Virus record (IMG/VR): IMGVR_UViG_3300030104_006818
Location: 358-23,837 of that record
DNA length: 23,480 bases
Reading direction: 5' to 3' (one strand)
From: a virus
The notes beneath the pieces were generated by a model that saw nothing but the letters and a program-made list of their open reading frames with translations, was not told the origin of the DNA and searched no databases. A program made the position numbers and the translations under genes. Each line of letters opens with the position of its first letter. Within the stretch, counting starts at the first letter, position 1. Below, piece by piece: positions 1 to 8,436 of the stretch.

Positions 1-535
1 CAATTCCGACCATGTTGGTGGCAATAGAAACAGCGGGGGCAGTTTTGTCATCATCAGAATCATTGAGAGTGACTTCTACTTCCGGAAGAGTTCCTCTAAT
101 TTTAAGAACCTCTGATTTGCGGAACCTACCAGCGGTATTATAGTTAACAAAAAGAACTTGAAACACATCATCTGCTAAAGTAACACTTGCGTCTGCATAT
201 GATACAATAGTCGCTTCGACTCCAGTGGATTCTGCTATAATTTTTTTACCTAAAAAACTCTTTAAGGTGTCAATTGTGAATGATGTGTCCTTCATTCGCA
301 AAGCGGTGCCACTCGATTCTGTTATTTCTCCGCCTCGAATGGAAGCACCCTCTTCAAAGAAATGATCAGCGAATTTTTCAGTTTGATTTTGTAAAATAGT
401 TTGTAGTTGGGTTATTTCTCTTGCTTGAAGAGGAAAACCGGGACGAGACATGATCCGAACAAATTTTTTATCCGGGTCGAAATCATCGTAGTATGGGTTT
501 TTTCCGTGAAAGTCTTTTCTGTATGATTTTGTCAT
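1..535 (-). CDS. DUF4815-like virion structural protein, N-terminal part (3' end outside window)
   Basis: This frame is open from an ATG at 535 to the left edge, giving about 178 residues with no stop. The N terminus has the pattern MSRPGFPLQAREITQLQTIL followed by a glutamine-rich stretch. I associate this with the DUF4815 family of large structural proteins found in baseplate clusters of marine T4-like phages. It is the last visible gene of the minus-strand baseplate operon and starts 8 bases after the gp8 stop. In T4 the genes after gp8 are gp9 and gp10, so a role at the baseplate periphery (fibre attachment or wedge) is a reasonable inference from position. The family name is recalled from the motif rather than searched. 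The full length is unknown because the gene leaves the window. Confidence 0.72.
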   Translation of the reverse strand, partial: MTKSYRKDFHGKNPYYDDFDPDKKFVRIMSRPGFPLQAREITQLQTILQNQTEKFADHFFEEGASIRGGEITESSGTALRMKDTSFTIDTLKSFLGKKIIAESTGVEATIVSYADASVTLADDVFQVLFVNYNTAGRFRKSEVLKIRGTLPEVEVTLNDSDDDKTAPAVSIATNMVGI

Positions 536-543
536 TTTATCCC

Positions 544-2481
544 TTAGAAGTCAAAATTAATTTTGAACAGATCAAGTTGCTCTATGTTCCTTGTTACTTG
601 CTCTATACCTGTTATGTATAAGATTTTCCCGGAAAAAATATCTAGTTCCGGAGGATCCACACTAGTAATATCTAGTTCTAAATTATTTACTGCCAGTGTT
701 TCTCCAGCGATAAAACCGACAGTATCAGATGAAGAACCAGAAACAACTTTGGTCAAGAACAAATCTCCACTACCACCAGAGATATTTGTAAAATCGAGAA
801 CAATACCATTCCCACCACTTCCGCCAGTTGCACCAGCGTCGAACGGAATATTGATATATGGTGTTCCGGGATCAAACGAAAGTCCGTCTGTTCTACTGAC
901 TCCCAGTCTGTGTGAGCATCGGTACACTTCGGTAAAAGAAGAACGAATTGAGTCTTCTAATAAAGTATTAGTGACTTTTGCTGTTTTTCCTGTGAAGGTG
1001 AATCCTCCAGTATTTGGATTTCCTGTAAAGGTATAAACAGTTTCACCGTTTCTTAGTTTAGAGTTCAGTCCATCCAACACCACTTGACCACGGGTAAGAC
1101 TAAATTTAGTAAATGGGTTGGTTTTTGATGCAACTGCTCCTGTGTTATATGATTCAGAACCAAAGAGATATTCTCCTTGTTTTGCCCAATCATCGGTAAA
1201 TGTTTGACCTGCGGTTGCCTCTAGGTCTACAGTGGTCCGGACGTATGCCTCTGTGCCTGCAACTGTACCGGAACTAGTATGTCCTGCTCCAATCTCGGGA
1301 GACAACCATAAACCAAATTGTCTATAATCATTACCCAAAACTGCTTTTTGGTTTTCTCTTCCTTCGATTTTAACCAGAATCGAGAGTCTAGATGCCAACA
1401 AGTCAAAGATAGGATCTCTCCCCACCTCCCCTGTTGGGTCTACCACGGTGCTTAGTTCAGTAGCAGGATCTACGGTGGGAGATGCTGTCGCTGTTACTTG
1501 TGTGTAATTTGTACCTTTGTTTGCAACAACAACTGTTTCTATGGTGTTCGCAGCATAAGAGTGCATCTTTGCATATGCTGTTGCATTTGAACCATCTCCG
1601 GTGAGATTTATTGTAGGAATTATTTCGTAAAGACTGTTTGAATCTGGAAGGACACTCCACACTGATTCTAAAGTTGCCTCTTTTCTGGAACCGTCATAAT
1701 CTGTAATTTTTCTAAATTGCCCTGCTCCAGTACCAGAGACAATTCTAATGGTATATTCGTTATAAATGTCATCTGTTCCGGGAACTCGTAGATCTAATCT
1801 TACTTTGTTGGTTGTGGCAGAAGTCACTTTGTGTCCAGCAGATGCTTTTATAGTGTAAATATATTCGGCACCGATAGTGTCTACATTAACTGCACTAAGA
1901 ACACCTCCACCTGACGTATACTGAACGGCGTATTGTAATTGTTTATCATCAGAACCGTAAGCAAATGGTTTGTTGTTGTATATGGGAAGTTCTTTGATTG
2001 GTATGTAAGATGAATCTACGAAGTCTATTAGATCTGATGGAACTTTATACATAAATTTCCAAACATAACCATTGGAAAGGTATATTAGACTGGTTCCTGT
2101 TCCAACAGGTTCTTCTATAGATTTTTTCCCTCCACCATTTGAAATACAGACATAGACATTCCCATCTGTCGTATAAACATAAAACTTCTTGCTGGAGTTG
2201 TCTGTGGTGATCGTATAAGGTTGATAAATTGTTCCCGATGTCCAGTTAACTCTTGGGATCATCAAAGCAACATTTGAGTCTGTAAGAATTTTTGCTGTTT
2301 GTAGTTGTCTTCTAGTTTTTATCTCATCATTGATTGAGTTTAGAGATGTCGAGATTGCAGGAAAGCGGAAAGTGTCATCTGTGCCTGCAATAAACAAGGC
2401 AACACTATTATCCAACGATGAGAATTGTCGTTGAAGTTCCCGTGCGAGAAAAACTTTAAGATTACTTGATAGTGCTGTCAT
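544..2481 (-). CDS. 8: Baseplate wedge subunit gp8 (enlarged)
   Basis: The 645-residue product matches T4 gp8 at both ends. Near the N terminus it has IPRVNW (residues 75-80), then a YTITTDN strand, a VYVCISN strand and a GYVWKFMYKVP segment (about 138-148). These parallel the T4 stretches IPRRDW, PYTFRIN, VYRCLD and GYVWEYLFEIP. The C terminus (about 617-643, SGKILYI through QLDLFKINF) parallels the T4 gp8 end with SGEMIYM and EEINILFTF. T4 gp8 is about 334 residues, so this protein carries roughly 300 extra residues, Gly/Ser/Thr-rich and probably beta-structured, between the two conserved ends. gp8 forms part of the six wedges around the baseplate hub. It lies directly after the gp7-slot gene, the same order as T4 6-7-8, with a 7-base gap. 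Confidence 0.88.
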   Translation of the reverse strand: MTALSSNLKVFLARELQRQFSSLDNSVALFIAGTDDTFRFPAISTSLNSINDEIKTRRQLQTAKILTDSNVALMIPRVNWTSGTIYQPYTITTDNSSKKFYVYTTDGNVYVCISNGGGKKSIEEPVGTGTSLIYLSNGYVWKFMYKVPSDLIDFVDSSYIPIKELPIYNNKPFAYGSDDKQLQYAVQYTSGGGVLSAVNVDTIGAEYIYTIKASAGHKVTSATTNKVRLDLRVPGTDDIYNEYTIRIVSGTGAGQFRKITDYDGSRKEATLESVWSVLPDSNSLYEIIPTINLTGDGSNATAYAKMHSYAANTIETVVVANKGTNYTQVTATASPTVDPATELSTVVDPTGEVGRDPIFDLLASRLSILVKIEGRENQKAVLGNDYRQFGLWLSPEIGAGHTSSGTVAGTEAYVRTTVDLEATAGQTFTDDWAKQGEYLFGSESYNTGAVASKTNPFTKFSLTRGQVVLDGLNSKLRNGETVYTFTGNPNTGGFTFTGKTAKVTNTLLEDSIRSSFTEVYRCSHRLGVSRTDGLSFDPGTPYINIPFDAGATGGSGGNGIVLDFTNISGGSGDLFLTKVVSGSSSDTVGFIAGETLAVNNLELDITSVDPPELDIFSGKILYITGIEQVTRNIEQLDLFKINFDF

Positions 2482-2488
2482 ATTACTC

Positions 2489-4945
2489 TCAGTTTGTTAC
2501 GTTACTATATTCAATATCATTTACCATAAGACTTATTGGAATATCCATCCAACTAGTATCGTATGTTATACTAGTATATATCTCACTATTAAATGAGATA
2601 TCAACCAGTCTACTAGCACCAGAGGATTCACCCACAATAGGACTTGGTTGTCCTGCCCAGTCCCCTAAGAATTTTGCTAGGTCTGCTCCATCAACAATTC
2701 CATCATCGTTTATATCTCCAATACCTCCTGTTGCACCCCATTCACCCAAGAGGACAGCAAGATCTTGTCCATCAATGTTCCCGTCTTGATTGAAGTCGGA
2801 CTCAGATAACCCTGTCGTAAATCTTCCGTTGTATACTTCGATAACTAGAGTATCTACTCCAAGATTGTAAAACGCTGTATTATTTCCTTGGTGATAAACT
2901 GAGGGTTCAAACGCCAATACTCTTCCTATCGCCTTCGGTTCGTTATATTTTTCTTGCCCAACAAGTTCTCCGATGCTATATGGTATTGTGTTTAGAAGAG
3001 TATCTGTAGATTCTTCATATGAGGATCCGTCCCGTGACGCATGGATATTGGATTTTGTAGTATTGTCTTCTCTAACTGGACGCATTGGAATTCGTACAAT
3101 ATCCCTTGAACCAGTTACTCCAAGGTTGGATAATCCTAAATGTGCTGGGTGACGATATACAATCCAGTAGTCTGCTGTTGCAGAGTCAGTCCCGACAACT
3201 TGAACAATCTGACCACCAGAGAATCCCCCGGAAAGACTTGTTTCAGATGGAGAAGTGTAACCACCAAAATGTGTCGCCCCTTGCGCCCCGGCGACGAATG
3301 TATTTCCTCTGCTTGAACCAGACGGGAAAGAACCATACAATCCTGCATGTTCTCCATCACTGTCGGTGGTTACTCCGATGTATCCGGTTCCGCCCAACGC
3401 ACCTTTTACAATCGTGCGGGTGGTTTCGACTTGATCAAATAGGAGTGGAAGATCTTGTCCGGTAGTATTGTATAAAACTCTATCTGGATTATGTGTGTGT
3501 CCTAGTTCCGGGAACAGGTGGGGGGTGCCGCTTGCTCCTGAAGTGAGAGTTATTCCCGCAAAATCTCCAGCGGTTCTTCCGTCTTGACCGTTATAACCTG
3601 TTGGATAAAAATCGCTGTGAACACCACCGAGGGTAAAACCTCTAGGATCGATGGTGGTTCCAAATGTGTGTGGGAGGTAGTGACCAATGATTGGACGGAA
3701 AGTGCTTGTCGCATCTTTATCCATTCCTGCATCACCAGACATCGAAACTTCATTTATATATTCTGAGAACATTAAAGTGCCGGATGGATGCACCAATTTA
3801 CGAACTGCATCAGCGAATACTTTTAGACTTTTATTTACTCTGATAATATAAGAATAATTTTGATAAAAGAAACTATCTTGAATGAAGGATCTTCCACTGA
3901 TCATTCCAGTATCATCTTTGTATGTGTCTGGACCATCAGTCAATACTACTTCACCCAAAGCAGACAGACTAGCACCAGTCCCACTAAATGTTTCAAACGA
4001 AAATAATAGATTTTCATTTGCTCGATAAACTCCAAAGTTTTCTTTATACTCAAATCCCCTGATATCGCCCAGTGGTCCAATGTTGTTTACTTCTGCATTT
4101 AGCAGTTTGTTTCCATATTGATCAGAAACTGTTACATTGTCGCCCAATTCATACCCAGTACCCCCGGCAGTAATTTCTAAAGAAGCAAGCGTGGGTAAAA
4201 CTGGAATTGTATATGCAGCAGAAGTCGTACCACTTGTGATAACCTCTACCGGATTGTTTGTGCTAAACGTACCCGAGATGTCCTGAACGGCAAGTGAAAA
4301 GAAATCTAACCCACCCTCATGAACAAAATCAACTCTATCAATCAATGCTGTTGCATATATCTCTTTGTTGCGGGGAGTTTTTTGTACTATCAAACTATTC
4401 TCTATTGATTTTGCTTCATCGATAGAAAACAGAGGGGCAATTCTAATAAATTGTCTATCATCAAATGTACTAGCGGAAAGTTTTAGAATTCTATCTTTTG
4501 GATAGTCGATATCAATCGTCGTGTTAAATAATACACGGAAGAGCAAATCAAAGGATGCCTTGGATCCTTTCGACCTATACATGTAACCAACATTTTTAAT
4601 TAAAGTTTTTTCGTTAGCACCATCCGCTAGGGTATATGGGAAGTCTTTGATAAACGTGTTTCTAAAATATTCTAAAAACTTGTCAAGAGTTTGGTCAATA
4701 TCATTATATGTGTTTAGTCTAACACCTTCTGCTCTTGGATTTCCGTGCTGTTCCGACCACTCATAATATGCCTCTACAAACTTTAGAAAAGTATCATAGT
4801 TCTCTAATACAAAATCAGGAAGTTGGTCTAATAGTTGTGAGGAAAATCTTTCATCAACCGCCGGTGTGTATGGGAGGCGATCAAATGTATATCCGTCAAT
4901 TCTTAGTGGTAGGAGGAGTGACCCACCAAATACTTTTAATGGCAT
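2489..4945 (-). CDS. Large baseplate structural protein in the gp7 position, with dockerin-like repeats
   Basis: This 818-residue protein sits between gp6 and gp8, the slot of T4 gp7 (about 1032 residues). The N-terminal 160 residues include LPDFVLENYDTFLKFVEAYY and a region with NVGYMYRSKGSKASFDLLFR, a pattern I know from structural proteins beside gp6 in marine T4-like phages. The middle is Gly/Thr/Ser-rich and looks beta-structured. Residues 715-764 form two dockerin-type loops: D717-x-N719-x-D721-G with D725 and D728-L729, then D744-x-N746-x-D748-G with D752 and D755-L756. Each is followed by a hydrophobic helix ending in EWG or DWA. A Pro/Gly/Ser linker and about 50 more residues follow. 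Orthology to gp7 is inferred from position, not from clear sequence identity. A wedge or baseplate-peripheral role is likely. Confidence 0.7.
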   Translation of the reverse strand: MPLKVFGGSLLLPLRIDGYTFDRLPYTPAVDERFSSQLLDQLPDFVLENYDTFLKFVEAYYEWSEQHGNPRAEGVRLNTYNDIDQTLDKFLEYFRNTFIKDFPYTLADGANEKTLIKNVGYMYRSKGSKASFDLLFRVLFNTTIDIDYPKDRILKLSASTFDDRQFIRIAPLFSIDEAKSIENSLIVQKTPRNKEIYATALIDRVDFVHEGGLDFFSLAVQDISGTFSTNNPVEVITSGTTSAAYTIPVLPTLASLEITAGGTGYELGDNVTVSDQYGNKLLNAEVNNIGPLGDIRGFEYKENFGVYRANENLLFSFETFSGTGASLSALGEVVLTDGPDTYKDDTGMISGRSFIQDSFFYQNYSYIIRVNKSLKVFADAVRKLVHPSGTLMFSEYINEVSMSGDAGMDKDATSTFRPIIGHYLPHTFGTTIDPRGFTLGGVHSDFYPTGYNGQDGRTAGDFAGITLTSGASGTPHLFPELGHTHNPDRVLYNTTGQDLPLLFDQVETTRTIVKGALGGTGYIGVTTDSDGEHAGLYGSFPSGSSRGNTFVAGAQGATHFGGYTSPSETSLSGGFSGGQIVQVVGTDSATADYWIVYRHPAHLGLSNLGVTGSRDIVRIPMRPVREDNTTKSNIHASRDGSSYEESTDTLLNTIPYSIGELVGQEKYNEPKAIGRVLAFEPSVYHQGNNTAFYNLGVDTLVIEVYNGRFTTGLSESDFNQDGNIDGQDLAVLLGEWGATGGIGDINDDGIVDGADLAKFLGDWAGQPSPIVGESSGASRLVDISFNSEIYTSITYDTSWMDIPISLMVNDIEYSNVTN
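2654..2803 (-). other. Dockerin-like double calcium-binding repeat (protein domain region)
   Basis: This segment encodes residues 715-764 of the gp7-slot protein. Two copies of the pattern D-x-N-x-D-G-x-x-D-x-x-D-L are separated by about 27 residues. Each is followed by an amphipathic stretch (AVLLGEW and AKFLGDW), the usual layout of a type I dockerin pair of F-hand calcium loops. In bacteria dockerins bind cohesin modules or cell-surface assemblies. What it does in a virion is unknown. Confidence 0.75.
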
Positions 4946-4958
4946 TTTCTATCTCCCA

Positions 4959-6893
4959 TCAATACCCTCCACCAGAAGACGAGGACGAAGAACCGCCGCC
5001 TGACGGCGTTATCGGTGTAGAACTTTGTGAGGGGGTAGATTGTGCCTCGGGCGATGACACATAGACACCGGAGGTGGTTGATTCCCCAGATACCGTAATC
5101 GCTATCGCAGTGGAGTCATCACTATGATCATTGAAAAGAATTTTATCACGAATAGAAATGTATCTTTGGTTTCTCGCTGTGGCATAAATTTTAATAACAG
5201 GATCATCTGCTGGAGATGAAACTTGAACTTGATTTATACTCACAACACCGTTTACATAATCAACAGTCCCTGCATTCTGTAAAACTAGTTTTTTACTTTG
5301 TCCCTCCGTTTGAAAGAAAGAAATTTTACCAAATCCATCATCTTCAATAAAAACATCTTTTGTTATGCTGTCTGTTGGATCAAGATATTTAAACACATTG
5401 GAAGAAATAACGGACATGTGTCCATCGTGTGGATGCATAATTGGGTTTCCATATGAAATAATATATGAAACATCTCTAACCGATGTTGGTAATATTCTTT
5501 TCTCCATGACCACCGAAACAGCAGATGATGAAATTGCAGAGGAAGTTGCATCTATATCAGATAGTAATTTTGATATAGAAAAGGTTTGATCGAATTTGCC
5601 TAAATTATTATCAATATTTCGTATTACGCTATTGCGAATGGCAGAGACAACCGCATCGGAAGATAGTGTTGTTTTGGTTACATCATAGATGCTGTTAATG
5701 TTAAATCTAAGAAAAGTATAGTCCGGATCAATTATCACTGGTGTAATTGAAAGTGGTGCTTTTGTTTGAAGAAAATCTTTAACTTGAGTTTTAACAACGT
5801 CACTTACAAGTGTACCAATGCTAGGTTTCAGAGCAATGAAAACACTTCCGAAGGTTGGCGGGTCTGCTTCTTCTCCACCATAAACAAATACCGAATCAAA
5901 TCCCGTAAAATTAGATTCAACAAGAGAAGAGTAATCACTTTTTGTAACCGCTCTATTTTGTGAAGTAAACGCTCGGGGTGCTTTAAATCTTATCGTATCC
6001 ACTGTTTCTAAATCGGTGCCACCTTGGGCAACAGATTTAACTTCAACAATGTTCCCGGCATTTAGATATGTGAATGCTCTTGCACTTTCTGTTTCTCCAT
6101 TACCAGCACCATTTGCCGCAGTCCCGGATGTGATCAAGTAGGTAATTGTTATTACGTTTCCTGACTCTAATTTTTTCCCAATCACACCATCACCAAAGTA
6201 GATCTGAAATTCTCCTGATGTGTTTTCTTCAATCCAATAAACTAAAGAGTCAGCGGTTATTTCTGTAAGATCTCCAGATCTAGACCATGTGTCAGTGAGA
6301 CCGCTGGTGTCATTTTGTGAATTTTGAACTCGGACTTTCACTGTTGATATATCAACATTTTTGTCGTTTATTTTATATTTTCTATTTGAGTCTGCATCGG
6401 GTACAATGTAACTAGCATTAGATAAGGAACCTTCTTTAACTTTCAGGTTTACTATTGCGGGGGTGTCTGCACTTGTCCAGTTGATTTGTGCTGTGTCAAC
6501 ATTTACAAAGGTATATGGTTTACCGTTGAGAACCGTTGAAAATTGTGCGCCCGGTAAAAGAAAATTAGAATCCGGATTATCAAGTAGGGTAACATCCACT
6601 GTTGCAGTTGGTGCAGTTTTTGAATTTGGTGTATAACCAAGAGTCTTTGCAATGGAAACAACGGATGCTCTCTTTACTGCACTATCTAAAAACATTTCGT
6701 TGGCGACTACATTGTTATAGAAACCTTGATAATATGTGTTATATGCAAGAAGATCAATGAGGACCGCCATACCCGATCCCTCAAAGTCGTAGTCTTTGAA
6801 TTCGCTTTGACCTTTAAGGAAATTCTTTAAGTTTGTTTTAATATCTTCAAACTCAATAGAGTTCACTGATAAGTTTTTTCTGTTTGTCGCCAT
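4959..6893 (-). CDS. 6: Baseplate wedge subunit gp6
   Basis: The 644-residue product is close in length to T4 gp6 (660). It opens with the conserved arrangement FEDIKTNLKNFLKGQSEFKD, YDFEGSGMAVLIDLLAYNT and NEMFLDSAVKRASVVSIA, diagnostic of T4-type gp6 (baseplate J-like family). gp6 dimers form the inner ring that joins the wedges around the hub. The last 35 or so residues are a low-complexity Ser/Gly/Pro/Thr tail ending in GGGSSSSSSGGGY. The gene starts in a 1-base overlap with the gp25 stop (TAATG), and a 13-base gap leads to the gp7-slot gene. The order gp25, gp6, gp7-slot, gp8 supports the call. Confidence 0.93.
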   Translation of the reverse strand: MATNRKNLSVNSIEFEDIKTNLKNFLKGQSEFKDYDFEGSGMAVLIDLLAYNTYYQGFYNNVVANEMFLDSAVKRASVVSIAKTLGYTPNSKTAPTATVDVTLLDNPDSNFLLPGAQFSTVLNGKPYTFVNVDTAQINWTSADTPAIVNLKVKEGSLSNASYIVPDADSNRKYKINDKNVDISTVKVRVQNSQNDTSGLTDTWSRSGDLTEITADSLVYWIEENTSGEFQIYFGDGVIGKKLESGNVITITYLITSGTAANGAGNGETESARAFTYLNAGNIVEVKSVAQGGTDLETVDTIRFKAPRAFTSQNRAVTKSDYSSLVESNFTGFDSVFVYGGEEADPPTFGSVFIALKPSIGTLVSDVVKTQVKDFLQTKAPLSITPVIIDPDYTFLRFNINSIYDVTKTTLSSDAVVSAIRNSVIRNIDNNLGKFDQTFSISKLLSDIDATSSAISSSAVSVVMEKRILPTSVRDVSYIISYGNPIMHPHDGHMSVISSNVFKYLDPTDSITKDVFIEDDGFGKISFFQTEGQSKKLVLQNAGTVDYVNGVVSINQVQVSSPADDPVIKIYATARNQRYISIRDKILFNDHSDDSTAIAITVSGESTTSGVYVSSPEAQSTPSQSSTPITPSGGGSSSSSSGGGY

Positions 6894-7273
6894 TACCTTA
6901 ACCTCTTAAGTGTTATTGGAACTAGTGTAGTTCTTGTGTCCCCGGTCATTCTAAATCCAATGGTCACTTCAAATTCATTTCTTTCTATCTGTACCACAAC
7001 ATCTACTCGAATTATTTCTATACGCGGTTCAAAGTTTCTTAAAACAGTCCTAATTCTTGCCTCTATTTCACTAGCAATAATTGGGGATGCTGGTTCAAAA
7101 AGAAGTCCGCGTATGGAAGAACCTAATGACGGATTAAACGGTCTTTCTCCAATATCGGTCAGGATTAAATTTTTTACCGCTGCTTTGATTGCTGATGCGT
7201 CTGTAAGAATAGACACATCATTAGTGACGGGGTTACGGGAAAAATTTAAATCGATGTCGCTATATTTTGTCAT
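6893..7273 (-). CDS. 25: Baseplate wedge subunit gp25
   Basis: This 126-residue protein (T4 gp25 is 132) contains the signatures of the gp25/lysozyme-like sheath-initiator family. They are GERPFNPSLGSSIRGLLFE (about 42-60) and the EPR core motif at residues 82-84 within FEPRIEIIRV. Despite the historical name, gp25 is structural: it joins the wedge to the first sheath ring and has equivalents in type VI secretion and contractile pyocins. It lies 17 bases after the uncharacterised 291-residue gene and overlaps the gp6 start by 1 base. Confidence 0.95.
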   Translation of the reverse strand: MTKYSDIDLNFSRNPVTNDVSILTDASAIKAAVKNLILTDIGERPFNPSLGSSIRGLLFEPASPIIASEIEARIRTVLRNFEPRIEIIRVDVVVQIERNEFEVTIGFRMTGDTRTTLVPITLKRLR

Positions 7274-7290
7274 GTCTTATTATCTATACG

Positions 7291-8166
7291 TTATATTCCA
7301 GCGAGTCCTTTAAAATTAGGAGTACCTATTTTTCCTAACAACCGAGTTCCGAAACACGGTTCATCCAACATTGAAAGAACACTTAATCCTGTGGTTTTTT
7401 TCGCTATAAAGTCAAGTGCTGCTTCAAACTGGAGATTATCATCATTTATCAAAGCAGGGATACTTGCTTGAAAATCTTTTAGACCTGCTCCCAACCTAGA
7501 CAGATCTTCAAGTCCTTCTACTCCTCCTGTTGGAAAATTAGTTAAAAAGTTTCCAACATCCCCATCTACCAAAGAATTCATAGATCTCATCATATCATCG
7601 CCGGGACCAAATAGACTATTAAAAATAGGAGAATAGTGATCCTCTGCTGCTTGAGCAGGATCTCTTAATGTTTCTTTTAATGAATTAAATTGTGATGCCA
7701 CAGAATGTAAACCAGCAAGTCCGGGATACTCGCCTTGGATACCACCGGGACCATATGTATCAGAACCAAATGCGTCTTTGATACTCACTCCACTAAGTCT
7801 GTCACTGTGTATTCTAAAATCATCAATATTTGAATTTACTCCCTCTAGGTTATCTGCAAGAAAACCAAAAGTCGTCTGTGAACCCAATGGGTTTTCGGTG
7901 ATAATGGTGGTTATGGTCCCATCCTCCCCAACGACCTCCTCAACTGATATTGTAATACCTGCGGACGCTCCTCCTAGATTATTAATCTCTGCAAGTGCGC
8001 CGCCAATCGCACCTTGCACCTCTCCCATCGCACTCTCTATGGGATTCTGGAAAGCACCATCTTCTGAACCAACAAGTTCCATGATTGCTTTTTCTGCACT
8101 ACTCAAATCTAATCCGGGAATATCACACCCGGTAACATCTAGCAGTGGTCTTGTAAAAACTGGCAT
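7291..8166 (-). CDS. Uncharacterised baseplate-operon protein between PAAR and gp25
   Basis: The 291-residue product has no domain I can name with certainty. The N terminus (MPVFTRPLLDVTGCDIPG) is followed by a helical region, a short beta-like insert (about 71-93, ITISVEEVVGEDGTITTIIT), then more predicted helices. The C terminus has a compact motif with DEPCFGTRLLGKIGTPNF. I have a general memory of similar proteins between PAAR and gp25 in marine T4-like phages, annotated only as structural. It starts 3 bases after the PAAR stop, so it is co-translated with the spike tip. A role at the spike-hub interface or as an assembly factor is inference from position only. Confidence 0.75.
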   Translation of the reverse strand: MPVFTRPLLDVTGCDIPGLDLSSAEKAIMELVGSEDGAFQNPIESAMGEVQGAIGGALAEINNLGGASAGITISVEEVVGEDGTITTIITENPLGSQTTFGFLADNLEGVNSNIDDFRIHSDRLSGVSIKDAFGSDTYGPGGIQGEYPGLAGLHSVASQFNSLKETLRDPAQAAEDHYSPIFNSLFGPGDDMMRSMNSLVDGDVGNFLTNFPTGGVEGLEDLSRLGAGLKDFQASIPALINDDNLQFEAALDFIAKKTTGLSVLSMLDEPCFGTRLLGKIGTPNFKGLAGI

Positions 8167-8169
8167 ATT

Positions 8170-8436
8170 CTATCCTCCTGTAACTGTACTTGCTGCTGTT
8201 GTTATTCTATGAACACCACATCCTGCTTGGTCGCCAAGTCTCGCCATTGGTATTCCTTCCACATAAACACTGTTTGAACCAGTAACAATATTCACAACAT
8301 GGATATGATCCCCGTAGGGGTGGGGTGCTACCATGCTCCCCAGTCGTGCAACAGGTTTGCCCTCTATAAAAACAGAGTTTGCTCCTGTGATTATTGTTCC
8401 ACTACACTGGTCACCTACCCTTGCTGCTGGTTTCAT
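8170..8436 (-). CDS. PAAR-motif spike-tip protein (T4 gp5.4-like)
   Basis: This 88-residue protein is a full-length PAAR domain. It starts with MKPAARVGDQCSG and contains two related halves, ANSVFIEGKPVARLGS (about 19-34) and SNSVYVEGIPMARLGD (about 54-69). These are the internal pseudo-repeats of PAAR cones. Candidate metal ligands are H39, H44 and H46, with C73 or H76. PAAR proteins bind the blunt end of the gp5 beta-helix and form the sharp, zinc- or iron-stabilised tip that pierces the outer membrane. The ATG overlaps the stop of the beta-helix gene by four bases (ATGA), implying coupled translation. Confidence 0.93.
   Translation of the reverse strand: MKPAARVGDQCSGTIITGANSVFIEGKPVARLGSMVAPHPYGDHIHVVNIVTGSNSVYVEGIPMARLGDQAGCGVHRITTAASTVTGG

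Noticed and set aside
563-1036. Plus-strand open frame of 157 codons opposite gp8
   Set aside because: It overlaps a well-supported gp8 on the other strand, has no ribosome site and no protein-like features.
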